This document shows positions 1 through 6,526 of a stretch of DNA of 13,867 bases, in pieces (positions within the stretch are counted from its first letter, which is position 1; each line of letters starts with the position of its first letter). The notes under the pieces were generated by a model that had not been told where the DNA came from, searched no databases, and saw only the letters and a list, made by a program, of their open reading frames with translations. This DNA comes from Pseudomonadota bacterium (GTDB lineage: Bacteria; Pseudomonadota; Alphaproteobacteria; Rhizobiales; Xanthobacteraceae): NCBI GenBank assembly GCA_023449855.1, contig JAEXHR010000216.1, positions 1-13,867 of the forward strand, given 5' to 3'. A program made the translations under genes and the position numbers.

Positions 1-599
1 GTCATCAGCATGCAGGTGTCGCTGCCGCCGAAGGCGGTCGGCACGGATACCGGCGTGATCATCAGGTCCATCCAGCGATCGACCGGCACGTGATCGACAT
101 AGGAAGTGCGGCGCGGCTCGGTATTGGCGATGGCCTCGCGCAAGGCGCTGATGATTTCCGGCGAACGCAGCGCGAATTGCGCCAGTTCGCCCTTGCGCAG
201 CGCCGGAGCCAACTGGGCTGCGGCGGCATTGAGATGAATGACGCGCCCGGCACGGTCGAGCAACACGGCGGGATCCGGAATGCCGCCAACCACGGCGCGC
301 ACCGCGGGCTGTTCCACCGGATTGACCAGCGCCTCATCGCGCTTGGCGTCGCTATCATGCAAGCGCCAAGGCACCAGCGCGGCGCCCGCGATGCAGGCGA
401 ACACGATGCCGGCACGGAGCGGCGTCAACTCGCCGAAGAACACCAGAGCGGCAAGCGCCAGCGCCGCCACGAGCAGGATGATCGCGGCGTGCCGCAACCG
501 ATCCGGCCAGGGGGAAAACATCGACGGTGGGGAAGCTTCGATGGCCATCTGGGCATTATCTCTTTTGGCAGCCTCAGCCTGCTGCGGACGCCCGCTCAT
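1..599 (-). CDS. phoR: PhoR-like sensor histidine kinase, N-terminal part (runs off left edge)
   Basis: This reading frame stays open from an ATG at 599 to the window edge, giving about 200 residues; the stop and kinase core lie outside. Residues 36-55 and 61-79 are two hydrophobic membrane segments. Residues 95-200 read as a PAS sensor domain (VVGGIPDPAVLLDRAGRVIHLN, then a conserved run of DHVPVDRWMDLMITPVS). This order (two helices, PAS, then kinase) is that of alphaproteobacterial PhoR proteins, inner-membrane kinases that signal phosphate limitation to PhoB. The start lies one base after the stop of the upstream flippase-domain gene, with no clear Shine-Dalgarno, so translation is probably coupled. 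Later starts at Met18 or Met27 are possible. Family assignment is by resemblance of the N-terminal half only; another PAS kinase cannot be excluded because the HisKA and HATPase domains are not visible. Confidence 0.72.
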   Translation of the reverse strand, partial: MSGRPQQAEAAKRDNAQMAIEASPPSMFSPWPDRLRHAAIILLVAALALAALVFFGELTPLRAGIVFACIAGAALVPWRLHDSDAKRDEALVNPVEQPAVRAVVGGIPDPAVLLDRAGRVIHLNAAAAQLAPALRKGELAQFALRSPEIISALREAIANTEPRRTSYVDHVPVDRWMDLMITPVSVPTAFGGSDTCMLM

Positions 600-600
600 G

Positions 601-1647
601 TCAGGTGGCCGGACCGCCGCGATCGTTCAAGGTTCGACCCGCAGCAGACGGAGCTTCGGCTGCGACCGGCTGCAGCTTTTTTGATCGCGCCCCAACAATA
701 AGCTCGCGAAACGTCAGTAACATGACTGAAATAAAGAACGGCGCAAGGTAATAAAGTACCCGGAACAGCAGCATGCCGGCCAGCAGCTGCTCCTGGTCCA
801 TCATCTCCAGACCGACCAGCATCGCCGCATCGAACACGCCGAGACCGCCCGGCGAATGGCTGGCGAAGCCGAGCAGCGTCGCCGCGACGAACACCACCGC
901 CACGGTGACGAAATCCACACCGGGTGTGTTCGGCACGAGCATGTACATGGCCAGCGCGCAGAAACCGAGATCGACGATGCCGATGACGATCTGGAGCAGA
1001 GTGAGCGGCCCGCCCGGCAGCACCACCGACCAAGGCCCGCGGCCGACGCTGCGGGGCTTCATCCACACCCAGATCACATAGCCGACAAGGCCCGCGAGCA
1101 CGACATAAGCGAGGATGCGGTTGACCGCAGGCGGCACCTGATTGATCGCGCTCGCGGCTTCCGGGTGATAGGCGATGCCCATGCCGAGCACGGCGAGATT
1201 GCCGAGCCAGAAGGTGAGACCGGCGAGAAACACGATCTTGGCCACATCGACCGCCGACAAATCCCATGCCGAATAGATGCGGTAGCGGACCGCGCCGCCG
1301 GTGAAGACTGACGCGCCAACATTGTGGCCGATGGAATAGCTGGTGAAAGCCGCGAGCGCATTGATGCGATACGGCACGTCGCGGCGACCGATGGTGCGGA
1401 CGGCGAACCAGTCATAGAAAGTGAGCGTGAAATAGGCCGCGGTCACCGACAGCGCCGAGAGCACGATCAGTCGCGGCTCGGTCTCGGCGATGAACTTCAG
1501 GACGCGCGCGGTGTCGACATTGCGCAGCTTGTGATAGAGCATCCAGCAGGCAATCGCGATTACCGCGACGCTGGCGAGGACACCGAGTTTGTGCAGGATT
1601 TGCTTCTCGCGCAGAAACGTGGCCGTCCTGCGTATTGCTTCCAGCAT
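601..1647 (-). CDS. MprF/YbhN-type integral membrane protein (lysylphosphatidylglycerol synthase TM domain family)
   Basis: A 348-residue protein with about seven to eight hydrophobic helices (clear ones near 21-38, 60-79, 135-158, 178-196, 212-237, 243-262, 288-312). It carries the family's signature stretches: SIGHNVGASVFTGGAVRYR at 105-122, SHSPGGLGVFDAAML at 263-277 and FRVLYYLAPF at 295-304. These belong to the flippase half of MprF (PF03706); the soluble aminoacyl-transfer half is absent, as in stand-alone YbhN-like proteins. The family is linked to moving or modifying membrane lipids or polyprenyl-linked intermediates, but the substrate of this member is unknown. The ATG at 1647 is preceded by GAGG with 5-base spacing. 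It ends one base before the PhoR-like gene, so the two are co-transcribed; a link to phosphate-responsive envelope remodelling is inference. Confidence 0.88.
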   Translation of the reverse strand: MLEAIRRTATFLREKQILHKLGVLASVAVIAIACWMLYHKLRNVDTARVLKFIAETEPRLIVLSALSVTAAYFTLTFYDWFAVRTIGRRDVPYRINALAAFTSYSIGHNVGASVFTGGAVRYRIYSAWDLSAVDVAKIVFLAGLTFWLGNLAVLGMGIAYHPEAASAINQVPPAVNRILAYVVLAGLVGYVIWVWMKPRSVGRGPWSVVLPGGPLTLLQIVIGIVDLGFCALAMYMLVPNTPGVDFVTVAVVFVAATLLGFASHSPGGLGVFDAAMLVGLEMMDQEQLLAGMLLFRVLYYLAPFFISVMLLTFRELIVGARSKKLQPVAAEAPSAAGRTLNDRGGPAT

Positions 1648-1750
1648 CTCAACCTCGAATGCGATCCCAGCCTCTGGGACATCGGCCAGTTTGTCAGACC
1701 CGCTGTGGCGGAACCGCTACCTCATCACTTTCACACTGCCGTTTCCAGCA

Positions 1751-1785
1751 ATTCCGTCGTAGCGGGTTTCGACACGAAACGGAAT
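1751..1785. promoter_or_regulatory. Nested inverted repeat upstream of the flippase-domain gene
   Basis: Two overlapping palindromes are seen: outer arms ATTCCGT (1751-1757) and ACGGAAT (1779-1785), inner arms GTTTCG (1766-1771) and CGAAAC (1775-1780) with a 3-base centre. It lies about 105-140 bases before the ATG at 1647 on the minus strand, in the only gap that can hold that operon's promoter. It could be an operator for an unidentified regulator. I do not recognise it as a Pho box, which has direct repeats. Confidence 0.3.
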
Positions 1786-1860
1786 CAGGACAACGTCGAA
1801 TGGGGCAATTTCGGCGCAATATATTCGGCGAAACTGAACAAATGACCCGCACTTCTTGCG

Positions 1861-1895
1861 GCAGCGCTGCGGCAAAATGCCGGCCTCACGGAGGC
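1861..1895. terminator. Cluster of short hairpins after the DinB gene (possible terminator)
   Basis: Three adjacent self-complementary units are seen: the palindrome GCAGCGCTGC (1861-1870), the stem-loop CGGCA-AAA-TGCCG (1870-1882) and the stem-loop GCCTC-ACG-GAGGC (1883-1895). They begin about 30 bases past the DinB stop on the minus strand and precede the promoter region of the next minus-strand operon. No T-run follows, so an intrinsic terminator is not proven; Rho-dependent ending or a regulatory site is also possible. The rest of the gap 1648-1924 shows no credible gene. Confidence 0.3.
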
Positions 1896-1924
1896 TCCCA
1901 TAGTGCGATGAGACTTTCGTGACT

Positions 1925-2458
1925 TTAGACCACCGATCTGGCGGCGAGGCGTTGATAAAATAAAAGATCCAATTCCGGCGCCTTGCCGGTGAGGCCAGTC
2001 AAAATCGCGTGCGCCTGGCCACGATGATGGGTCTGGTGATTGAACCAATGCGCCAGCATCGGCATCAACGGCTCCTCGAACTCTTCGGGCGTCGAGACCC
2101 GGCGGAATTTGATGGTGCCGGCAAGCTGCGCCTCGTCGAGGCCATCGACGAAGCCGAGAATGCGCATATCCTCGGCCTCGCGGGCGGCGCGCAGACCCGC
2201 GAAATCATCGTGCAGGATGGCGTCGAGCTGGCTCGGCGCATCGCCCATACCGGTGAAGCGCTTCAGCCAGATGCGGTCGGTGACCAGCAGATGATTGAAC
2301 GTTCCATGCAGCGACTTGAAGAAGGCGCCGCGATCGGCGCGATAGCTGGCGTCATCCAGCCCGGCCGCGGCGTCGTAGAGCCGGCCGTTGGCCCAGCGGT
2401 TGTAGCGACCGAACGCCCGGTAGTGATCGAGCATCGCTTTGCCGATATCCGCGATCAT
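1925..2458 (-). CDS. DinB-family protein (four-helix metal-binding fold)
   Basis: The 177-residue product begins MIADIGKAML and has the layout of the DinB/YfiT-like superfamily: an aromatic-rich first helix (YNRWANGRLYD, 19-29), a central HGTFNHLL with His56, and a C-terminal NHQTHHRGQAH (140-150) with His141 and His145. Together these give the three-histidine metal site of the family. Members include thiol-dependent S-transferases such as bacillithiol, mycothiol and maleylpyruvate-related enzymes, and DNA-damage-induced proteins of unknown activity; the substrate here is unknown. The frame is open further upstream, but the ATG at 2458 is preferred because it overlaps the previous gene's TGA by four bases (ATGA) and starts exactly where family homology starts. 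It is the last gene of a three-gene operon. Confidence 0.86.
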   Translation of the reverse strand: MIADIGKAMLDHYRAFGRYNRWANGRLYDAAAGLDDASYRADRGAFFKSLHGTFNHLLVTDRIWLKRFTGMGDAPSQLDAILHDDFAGLRAAREAEDMRILGFVDGLDEAQLAGTIKFRRVSTPEEFEEPLMPMLAHWFNHQTHHRGQAHAILTGLTGKAPELDLLFYQRLAARSVV

Positions 2459-2757
2459 TGCCGAAACCGCACTTGCTGCCGCGTTACCACGATGTCGCGC
2501 AGCCAGGAGCCGATGGCGCAGCCGACGAGATAGAAGCCGAGCAGAGCAAGACCGAGATCGAGCCAATAGCCGAAGCGACCGGGCACGAGTTTCGCCGCGG
2601 CAATGCCGACAATGATGACGGCGAGCACCGACAGCCTCTGGATCCAGGCCCGCGGCACCGACGGGCCGCGATAGACCACGGCGATCCAGCCCATGCCAAA
2701 GCCGATCAGGAAAGCGCCGAGCAGCCAGCCCCAGAGAAGCGTTGCAAGAATGGTCAT
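2455..2757 (-). CDS. Small three-helix membrane protein, function unknown
   Basis: A 100-residue hydrophobic protein with predicted membrane helices near 5-28, 39-57 and 63-83, a basic loop after the first helix (VYRGPSVPRAWIQR, 28-41) and a charged C-terminal tail ending VTRQQVRFRQ. I recognise no domain. It is tied into an operon on both sides by ATGA overlaps: its ATG at 2757 overlaps the stop of the OmpA-type gene, and its TGA overlaps the ATG of the DinB gene. The tight coupling suggests a stoichiometric partner of the envelope protein, perhaps an inner-membrane assistant, but this is inference from position. Confidence 0.75.
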   Translation of the reverse strand: MTILATLLWGWLLGAFLIGFGMGWIAVVYRGPSVPRAWIQRLSVLAVIIVGIAAAKLVPGRFGYWLDLGLALLGFYLVGCAIGSWLRDIVVTRQQVRFRQ

Positions 2758-4157
2758 GGATTCGGCCTCACCACGAATTCGATCCGGCGATTCTGCGCCT
2801 TTCCGTCTTCGGTGTCATTGCCGGCCAGCGGCAGGGTGGCACCGTAGCCGATGGCTTCGAAACGATCGCCCGGCAAACCGGCCTTGATCAGATAGTCCTC
2901 GACCGCCGCGGCGCGCTTTTCCGACAGCGTCTGATTGAACGCCGGATCGCCGTCGCTATCGGTATGGCCGACGATGTCGAATTTGGTCGCCGGGCAGCGC
3001 ATGGCGACTTCCACCAGCCGGTCGAGCAATCCCGCCGAGTCCGCATTGATGCTGGCACTCGCGGTCTCGAAACGGACGCGGCCCTTGGTCAGGTTCTGCG
3101 CGAACAACTGCTGACACACGCTGGCATCCACCGGCGCCGCTGCGGGCTTCACGGTCACCTCGGGCTTCGTCGTCCAGCCTTGCGGCAGCTCCTTGCCGAG
3201 GCCGCTGCGGATCTGCTCGGCAGCGACATCGTACAGCGCGTCGCCGGAGAGCTTCACCTCGCGGTCGTTGACCACCAGCGTGCCGGTCGAGAGCCGCGAC
3301 AGCGCGCCGAGCGCCGACGTCACCGCCGGCGCGAAATTGCCGGGTGCGCCGATGCTGGCCTTCAGATTATCGACGATCTTGTCATTCGTGAATTTGCGCT
3401 GCGCGGCGGCGACCAGCGCGGCGTGGACGTTGTTGTCCGGCACATAGCCCGACAGCGTCAGCGTATTCGCCACCGGATCCTTGTTGGCCTGGAACACGTA
3501 AGGCGGCGCTTTCACGTCATTCGCAGCGACCATAAAGCCTTCCGGCAAATTCTTCAGCGCCGCGGCGATGGCTTCGCGGCCACCGAGATCCCGCGCCATG
3601 CCGCTGAGGCTGACGGCGGTGTCCATGATGGTCGCCTTGCCTTCCTTCAGCTTGGCGACCTGATCGAGCAGCAACACGGCGGCGGCATCGAAACGCGGCG
3701 GCGCGCCGCGCTTGAGGCCCATGCGGTCGGAGACCTCGGTTCCGGCGAGCGCGGCCTTCGCAGCTTCGGCGATGCGCGCCTTGCTGGCCGGCAGCGGCGC
3801 GGTGCCCCACAATGTGACGCGAACATTGTCGCGCTCGGCGACCCAGACGAACGGTTTGGCTTCGGCCACGAGGCGCGTGGCGTCATTGACCAGCCGCACG
3901 CCCGGCGCGGCCTCGACCGACGACACTGCGCTGCGGCGACCTTCCTCGGAAAAGGCTTCGGCGGCGAAGGTCACATCGCGGCCGGCAACGGTGATCTGCG
4001 TTTTATCAAGAACGGTGCTTTTCAGCGCAGCTGTGCTGCTCGCCGTCAGGTCCGCCTCCAGGGGAGACGTGCTAAACCAGGCGGCGACCACCCAGAGGAT
4101 GGCGAGTGGAATGAGCCCAGGCCACCATTTGGCGCTCCACCTGTAAAAACCGTGCAT
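2754..4157 (-). CDS. Inner-membrane-anchored BON/OmpA peptidoglycan-binding protein
   Basis: The 467-residue protein has one N-terminal membrane anchor (WWPGLIPLAILWVVAAWF, 11-28). A periplasmic region with BON-like repeats follows, with the ITVAGRDVTFAAEAFSEEGR unit near 55-74, LTLSGYVPDN near 233-242 and VKLSGDALYD near 301-310. A C-terminal OmpA domain spans about 358-463 and carries GHTDSDGDPAFNQTLSEKRA and NRRIEFV, motifs that hold the diaminopimelate pocket of the family. Cys348 and Cys388 flank the start of that domain and could form a disulfide. The layout resembles mycobacterial ArfA/OmpATb and many alphaproteobacterial OmpA-family proteins. The frame can begin at a TTG at 4193, but the ATG at 4157 fits family N-termini and puts the anchor at the start. 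It heads the operon, with an ATGA overlap to the next gene. Confidence 0.87.
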   Translation of the reverse strand: MHGFYRWSAKWWPGLIPLAILWVVAAWFSTSPLEADLTASSTAALKSTVLDKTQITVAGRDVTFAAEAFSEEGRRSAVSSVEAAPGVRLVNDATRLVAEAKPFVWVAERDNVRVTLWGTAPLPASKARIAEAAKAALAGTEVSDRMGLKRGAPPRFDAAAVLLLDQVAKLKEGKATIMDTAVSLSGMARDLGGREAIAAALKNLPEGFMVAANDVKAPPYVFQANKDPVANTLTLSGYVPDNNVHAALVAAAQRKFTNDKIVDNLKASIGAPGNFAPAVTSALGALSRLSTGTLVVNDREVKLSGDALYDVAAEQIRSGLGKELPQGWTTKPEVTVKPAAAPVDASVCQQLFAQNLTKGRVRFETASASINADSAGLLDRLVEVAMRCPATKFDIVGHTDSDGDPAFNQTLSEKRAAAVEDYLIKAGLPGDRFEAIGYGATLPLAGNDTEDGKAQNRRIEFVVRPNP

Positions 4158-4183
4158 TCGATGTCCCGCGGAATGGAAGCAGA

Positions 4184-4212
4184 GAGAAAACAAACCCTTG
4201 CGGGACTGTCAA
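4184..4212 (-). promoter_or_regulatory. Candidate promoter of the OmpA/DinB operon
   Basis: The minus strand holds a perfect TTGACA (4212-4207). A poor -10 match, TTTCTC, lies 17 bases on (4189-4184). If used, transcription would start near 4177, downstream of the TTG at 4193, which supports the ATG at 4157 as the operon's first codon. The -10 is weak, so this is tentative. Confidence 0.3.
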
Positions 4213-4319
4213 ACTGAAATCAAGGCCGCCCACTGGCGCAGCCTCGGGTATTGGAATAACGCTTTGTTCAACCGTTTCTGATCATGTCCGTGGATCGCGC
4301 CCCTTTGCTAGGTCACAAG

Positions 4320-5375
4320 ATGAAGCAGATTCGCAACACGATCATTCGTGCCGGGCTGGATGCTCTGTATTTCAGCGGCGCGCATCGGATGTTGCGGCCA
4401 TTCTTCGGCGGCGTCGGCACCATTTTCATGCTGCACAACGTCCGGCCGGCCCATGCCGGCGCGTTCCAGCCCAATCGCCATCTCGAGATCACGCCCGATT
4501 TCCTCCGCGCGACGCTGGCCTATCTGCGCGCCACCGATGTCGATATCGTGACGCCGGACGAGATGCGGCGCCGCCTGCTCGAACAGGACTTTTCGCGCCG
4601 TTTCGCCTGTTTCACCTGCGACGACGGCTACCGGGATAACCGCGACCACATGCTGCCGGCGATGCGGGATTTCGACGCGCCGTTCTCCGTCTTCGTCACC
4701 AGCGATTTTGCATCGGGTACCGGACGGCTGTGGTGGATTGCGCTGGAGCGCGTGGTCGCCACGGCCGAGCGGCTGGAAGCGCCGATCGACGGCAACATGG
4801 TTCGCCTCGCCACGGCGACGCTACCGGAAAAGGAAATGGGTTTCGACCGCCTGCACGGCTGGCTGCGCAGCCTCGGCGAGCCCGATCTGCGCCGCGAAAT
4901 GACGGCGCTCTGCAAGCAGGCCGACATCGATGAGGAAGCGATCAGCCGTGACCTCTGCCTCTCCTGGGACGAGCTGAAACCATTCGCCGCCGATCCGCTG
5001 CTGACCATCGGCGCGCATACGCTGACCCATTGCAATCTCGCCAAGCAGACCGAGGCTGTGGCCGCGCACGAACTGGCCGCGAGCCGCGCCAATATCGAGA
5101 ACGCGCTGCAGAAGCCCGCTGTGCATCTCGCTTATCCCTATGGCGACCGTGCAGCCGCTGGCGCCCGCGAATTCGCGCTGGCACAGGCGGCCGGTTTCCA
5201 GACCGCCGTGACGACGCGGCCGGGCGTGATCGCCGCTGAAAACTCGGCGCAACTGACCGCGCTCCCACGCGTGTCGCTGAACGGAAACTATCAGGACGCG
5301 CGCTATCTTCCGGTGCTGACATCGGGCGCGGCCACAGCGATGTGGAATGGTTTCCAGCGGGTCGGACAGGGATAG
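4320..5375 (+). CDS. Polysaccharide deacetylase family protein (NodB homology domain)
   Basis: A 351-residue protein with the metal-dependent deacetylase motifs in order: FTCDDGY (98-104, the TFDD motif with Cys in place of Phe; Asp101 and Asp102), GAHTLTH (231-237; metal ligands His233 and His237) and YPYGD (272-276). The family removes acetyl groups from N-acetylglucosamine-type sugars in chitin-like oligomers, peptidoglycan or exopolysaccharide. An unusually long segment (about 130-215) separates the first and second motifs, as in a subset of proteobacterial members. No signal peptide is obvious. The ATG at 4320 is chosen because CTAGGT lies about 7 bases before it; an in-frame ATG at 4284 would add 12 residues but lacks a ribosome site. 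It is transcribed alone, divergent from the OmpA operon. The natural substrate cannot be read from sequence. Confidence 0.87.
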   Translation: MKQIRNTIIRAGLDALYFSGAHRMLRPFFGGVGTIFMLHNVRPAHAGAFQPNRHLEITPDFLRATLAYLRATDVDIVTPDEMRRRLLEQDFSRRFACFTCDDGYRDNRDHMLPAMRDFDAPFSVFVTSDFASGTGRLWWIALERVVATAERLEAPIDGNMVRLATATLPEKEMGFDRLHGWLRSLGEPDLRREMTALCKQADIDEEAISRDLCLSWDELKPFAADPLLTIGAHTLTHCNLAKQTEAVAAHELAASRANIENALQKPAVHLAYPYGDRAAAGAREFALAQAAGFQTAVTTRPGVIAAENSAQLTALPRVSLNGNYQDARYLPVLTSGAATAMWNGFQRVGQG

Positions 5376-5384
5376 TTCGCGATC

Positions 5385-5492
5385 GTGGGATGGGTTGAGC
5401 GGAGGCGCGCAAGCGCCGGAGCGACAACCCATCGGCCGAGCCTGCCGCGAGGACGGACAGCATGGGTTTTCGCTGCGCTCAACCCATCCTAC
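5385..5492. repeat. GTAG...CTAC-type palindromic element, GATGGGTTGAGC family
   Basis: Arms GTGGGATGGGTTGAGCG (5385-5401) and CGCTCAACCCATCCTAC (5476-5492) are complementary at 16 of 17 positions. The left arm is interrupted by a small perfect hairpin GGCGC-GCAA-GCGCC (5404-5417) with a GNRA-type loop. The element fills the 127-base gap between two convergent genes and may serve as a bidirectional terminator. The same sequence type is familiar as an interspersed repeat in Bradyrhizobium relatives (recollection). Confidence 0.75.
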
Positions 5493-5502
5493 GCGCTCTC
5501 TC

Positions 5503-6231
5503 TCACACGCCCGTCAGTCCGCCGCGTGCATCGTCCGGCGAGAAATACGTCCCCGACATCGGGTCGACCCAGCACAGATGCTCGCGCACGGATGTGACGC
5601 CCGCGACATTCTCCGCCGCCACCACGATGGCCTGCCGCACCTTCTCGTCGGTGATGAAACCGATGATATCGACCACGCCATCCTTCACCCGCACATCCAG
5701 CCCGGCCGGCACCCATTCATGGGCGCGGAGCACCGCAAGCACGCGGCGGCGGACGAGCGCATCGCTCGATCCGACCTCGGCCGTGTTGCGCGTGACATCG
5801 GCGATCGCGACGACGAAATTGTGCCGGCTGACAATGCCGACCAGACGATCGCCCTCCACCACCGGCACGCGCTTGATGCGATGCCGCTCCATGATCTCGA
5901 CGATATCGGCGAGTTCGGCATCCGGAACCACGGACAGCACGTCCGGCGTCATGATCTCATGCACCTTGCGGCCCGCCTCGCGCACGAAATCGACGGCCTG
6001 ACGGCCCGGGCCGCGCAGAAATTCCAGCCAGCGCGGGCGCTTGACCTCGGTGCCGATCTCCTGCCGGCGCAGGAAGTCGCGCTCGGTGACGATGCCGATC
6101 AACTTGCCGTCCGCATTCACCACCGGCAACCCGCTGACATGATGATCGATCATCAGCTTCGCGGCGTCGTGGATCGACGCATCGGGCGCGATGGTGACGA
6201 CATTGCGGGTCATGATCTCATGGGCCTTCAT
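5503..6231 (-). CDS. CBS-CBS-BON domain protein
   Basis: The 242-residue protein has CBS domain 1 at about 1-58 (HEIMTRNVVTIAPDASIHDAA and GIVTERDFLRR), CBS domain 2 at about 90-148 (HEIMTPDVLSVVPDAELADI and GIVSRHNFVVA) and a BON domain at about 155-220 (VRVKDGVVDIIGFITDEK). Paired CBS domains usually bind adenosine nucleotides; BON domains are associated with membranes or phospholipids. No catalytic domain is fused, so it is probably a regulatory or stress protein of the cytoplasm; the partner is unknown. A near-perfect ribosome site AAGGAGG (6243-6237) sits five bases before the ATG, implying high expression. It is monocistronic, convergent with the deacetylase gene and divergent from the dehydrogenase gene. 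A FixK/FNR-type box and a 16-bp palindrome lie upstream. Confidence 0.92.
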   Translation of the reverse strand: MKAHEIMTRNVVTIAPDASIHDAAKLMIDHHVSGLPVVNADGKLIGIVTERDFLRRQEIGTEVKRPRWLEFLRGPGRQAVDFVREAGRKVHEIMTPDVLSVVPDAELADIVEIMERHRIKRVPVVEGDRLVGIVSRHNFVVAIADVTRNTAEVGSSDALVRRRVLAVLRAHEWVPAGLDVRVKDGVVDIIGFITDEKVRQAIVVAAENVAGVTSVREHLCWVDPMSGTYFSPDDARGGLTGV

Positions 6232-6257
6232 GGCTGCCTCCTTCGGGCGAACGGGCC

Positions 6258-6273
6258 GCCGGATCGATCCGGC
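6258..6273. promoter_or_regulatory. Perfect 16-bp palindrome in leader of CBS-BON gene
   Basis: GCCGGATCGATCCGGC reads the same on both strands. It ends 27 bases before the start codon at 6231. If the upstream FixK-type box acts from the usual -41 position, transcription would start near 6272, inside this palindrome, so it could be a repressor operator or form a 5' hairpin in the mRNA. Confidence 0.4.
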
Positions 6274-6306
6274 AGACGAAGCCTACGCCGATGGGGAATG
6301 GCGGCT

Positions 6307-6320
6307 TTGATTTAGAGCAA
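6307..6320 (-). promoter_or_regulatory. FNR/FixK2-type binding site upstream of CBS-BON gene
   Basis: TTGATTTAGAGCAA fits the FixK2 pattern TTG(A/C)-N6-(T/G)CAA and differs from the classical FNR box TTGAT-N4-ATCAA at one position. Its centre is about 82 bases before the ATG. A TAGGCT at 6285-6280 on the minus strand is suitably spaced for a -10 in a class II activator promoter starting near 6273. This suggests induction at low oxygen; the promoter elements are weak and unproven. Confidence 0.5.
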
Positions 6321-6347
6321 GTGGTAGCGCCGCCACCTGACACTTCC

Positions 6348-6457
6348 CTCATCCTGAGGAGCGGCCGCAGGCCGCGTCTCGAAGGATGGCCGCAAGCTCT
6401 GTGTCAAGCCAACTCATGGTTCGAGACGCGCGCAAGAGCGCACTCCTCACCATGAGG
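6348..6457. repeat. Pair of inverted CTCAT...TCTCGAA...ATG repeats
   Basis: Two copies of one interspersed unit face each other. The left copy (6348-6388) runs CTCATCCTGAGGAGC, a GC-rich spacer, then CGTCTCGAAGGATGG. The right copy (6413-6457), read in reverse complement, runs CCTCATGGTGAGGAG, spacer, then CGTCTCGAACCATGAG. The right copy is itself bounded by CTCATGGT (6413-6420) and ACCATGAG (6449-6456). The spacer between unit ends is different in each copy. This type is familiar from Bradyrhizobium intergenic DNA (recollection). With the half repeat at 6466-6493 it occupies much of the 295-base gap between the divergent genes; no gene is seen there. Confidence 0.65.
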
Positions 6458-6465
6458 GACAGCGT

Positions 6466-6493
6466 GTTGCGCTTCGCTTCATCCGGGCTACGA
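6466..6493. repeat. Decayed right half of the CCGGATGGAGCG-type element
   Basis: The stretch matches the right arm of the elements at 7338-7427 and 9973-10084: TTGCGCTTCGCTTCATCC, then GGGCTACGA, against the intact TTGCGCTGCGCTCCATCC form. No matching left arm exists nearby, so it is a remnant. It ends 33 bases before the dehydrogenase start codon and so lies within that gene's promoter region. Confidence 0.5.
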
Positions 6494-6526
6494 TCACCGC
6501 AAACACACAACAAAACGGGAGGCGTC

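Noticed and set aside
1785..2048. An 87-codon minus-strand frame overlapping the DinB 3' end and the gap to its left
   Set aside because: No domain is recognisable, it overlaps the DinB gene out of frame and it runs through a palindrome cluster.
4191..4193. TTG start for the OmpA-type protein, with AAGGG just upstream
   Set aside because: The AAGGG is only about two bases from the TTG, the added 12 residues precede the family N-terminus, and a candidate promoter would start transcription after it.
2742..4217. A 491-codon open frame on the plus strand opposite the OmpA-type gene
   Set aside because: Low-complexity Arg/His/Gly-rich composition with no motif; the opposite strand has an obvious BON/OmpA protein with operon overlaps.
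5347..6315. A 322-codon plus-strand frame across the repeat and the CBS-BON gene
   Set aside because: It runs through an intergenic repeat and antisense to two clear CBS domains; its composition is typical of a shadow frame.
6386..6526. Extended N-terminus of the dehydrogenase
   Set aside because: These 47 codons run through interspersed repeats. The ATG at 6527 has a GGGAGG site and starts the SDR homology.
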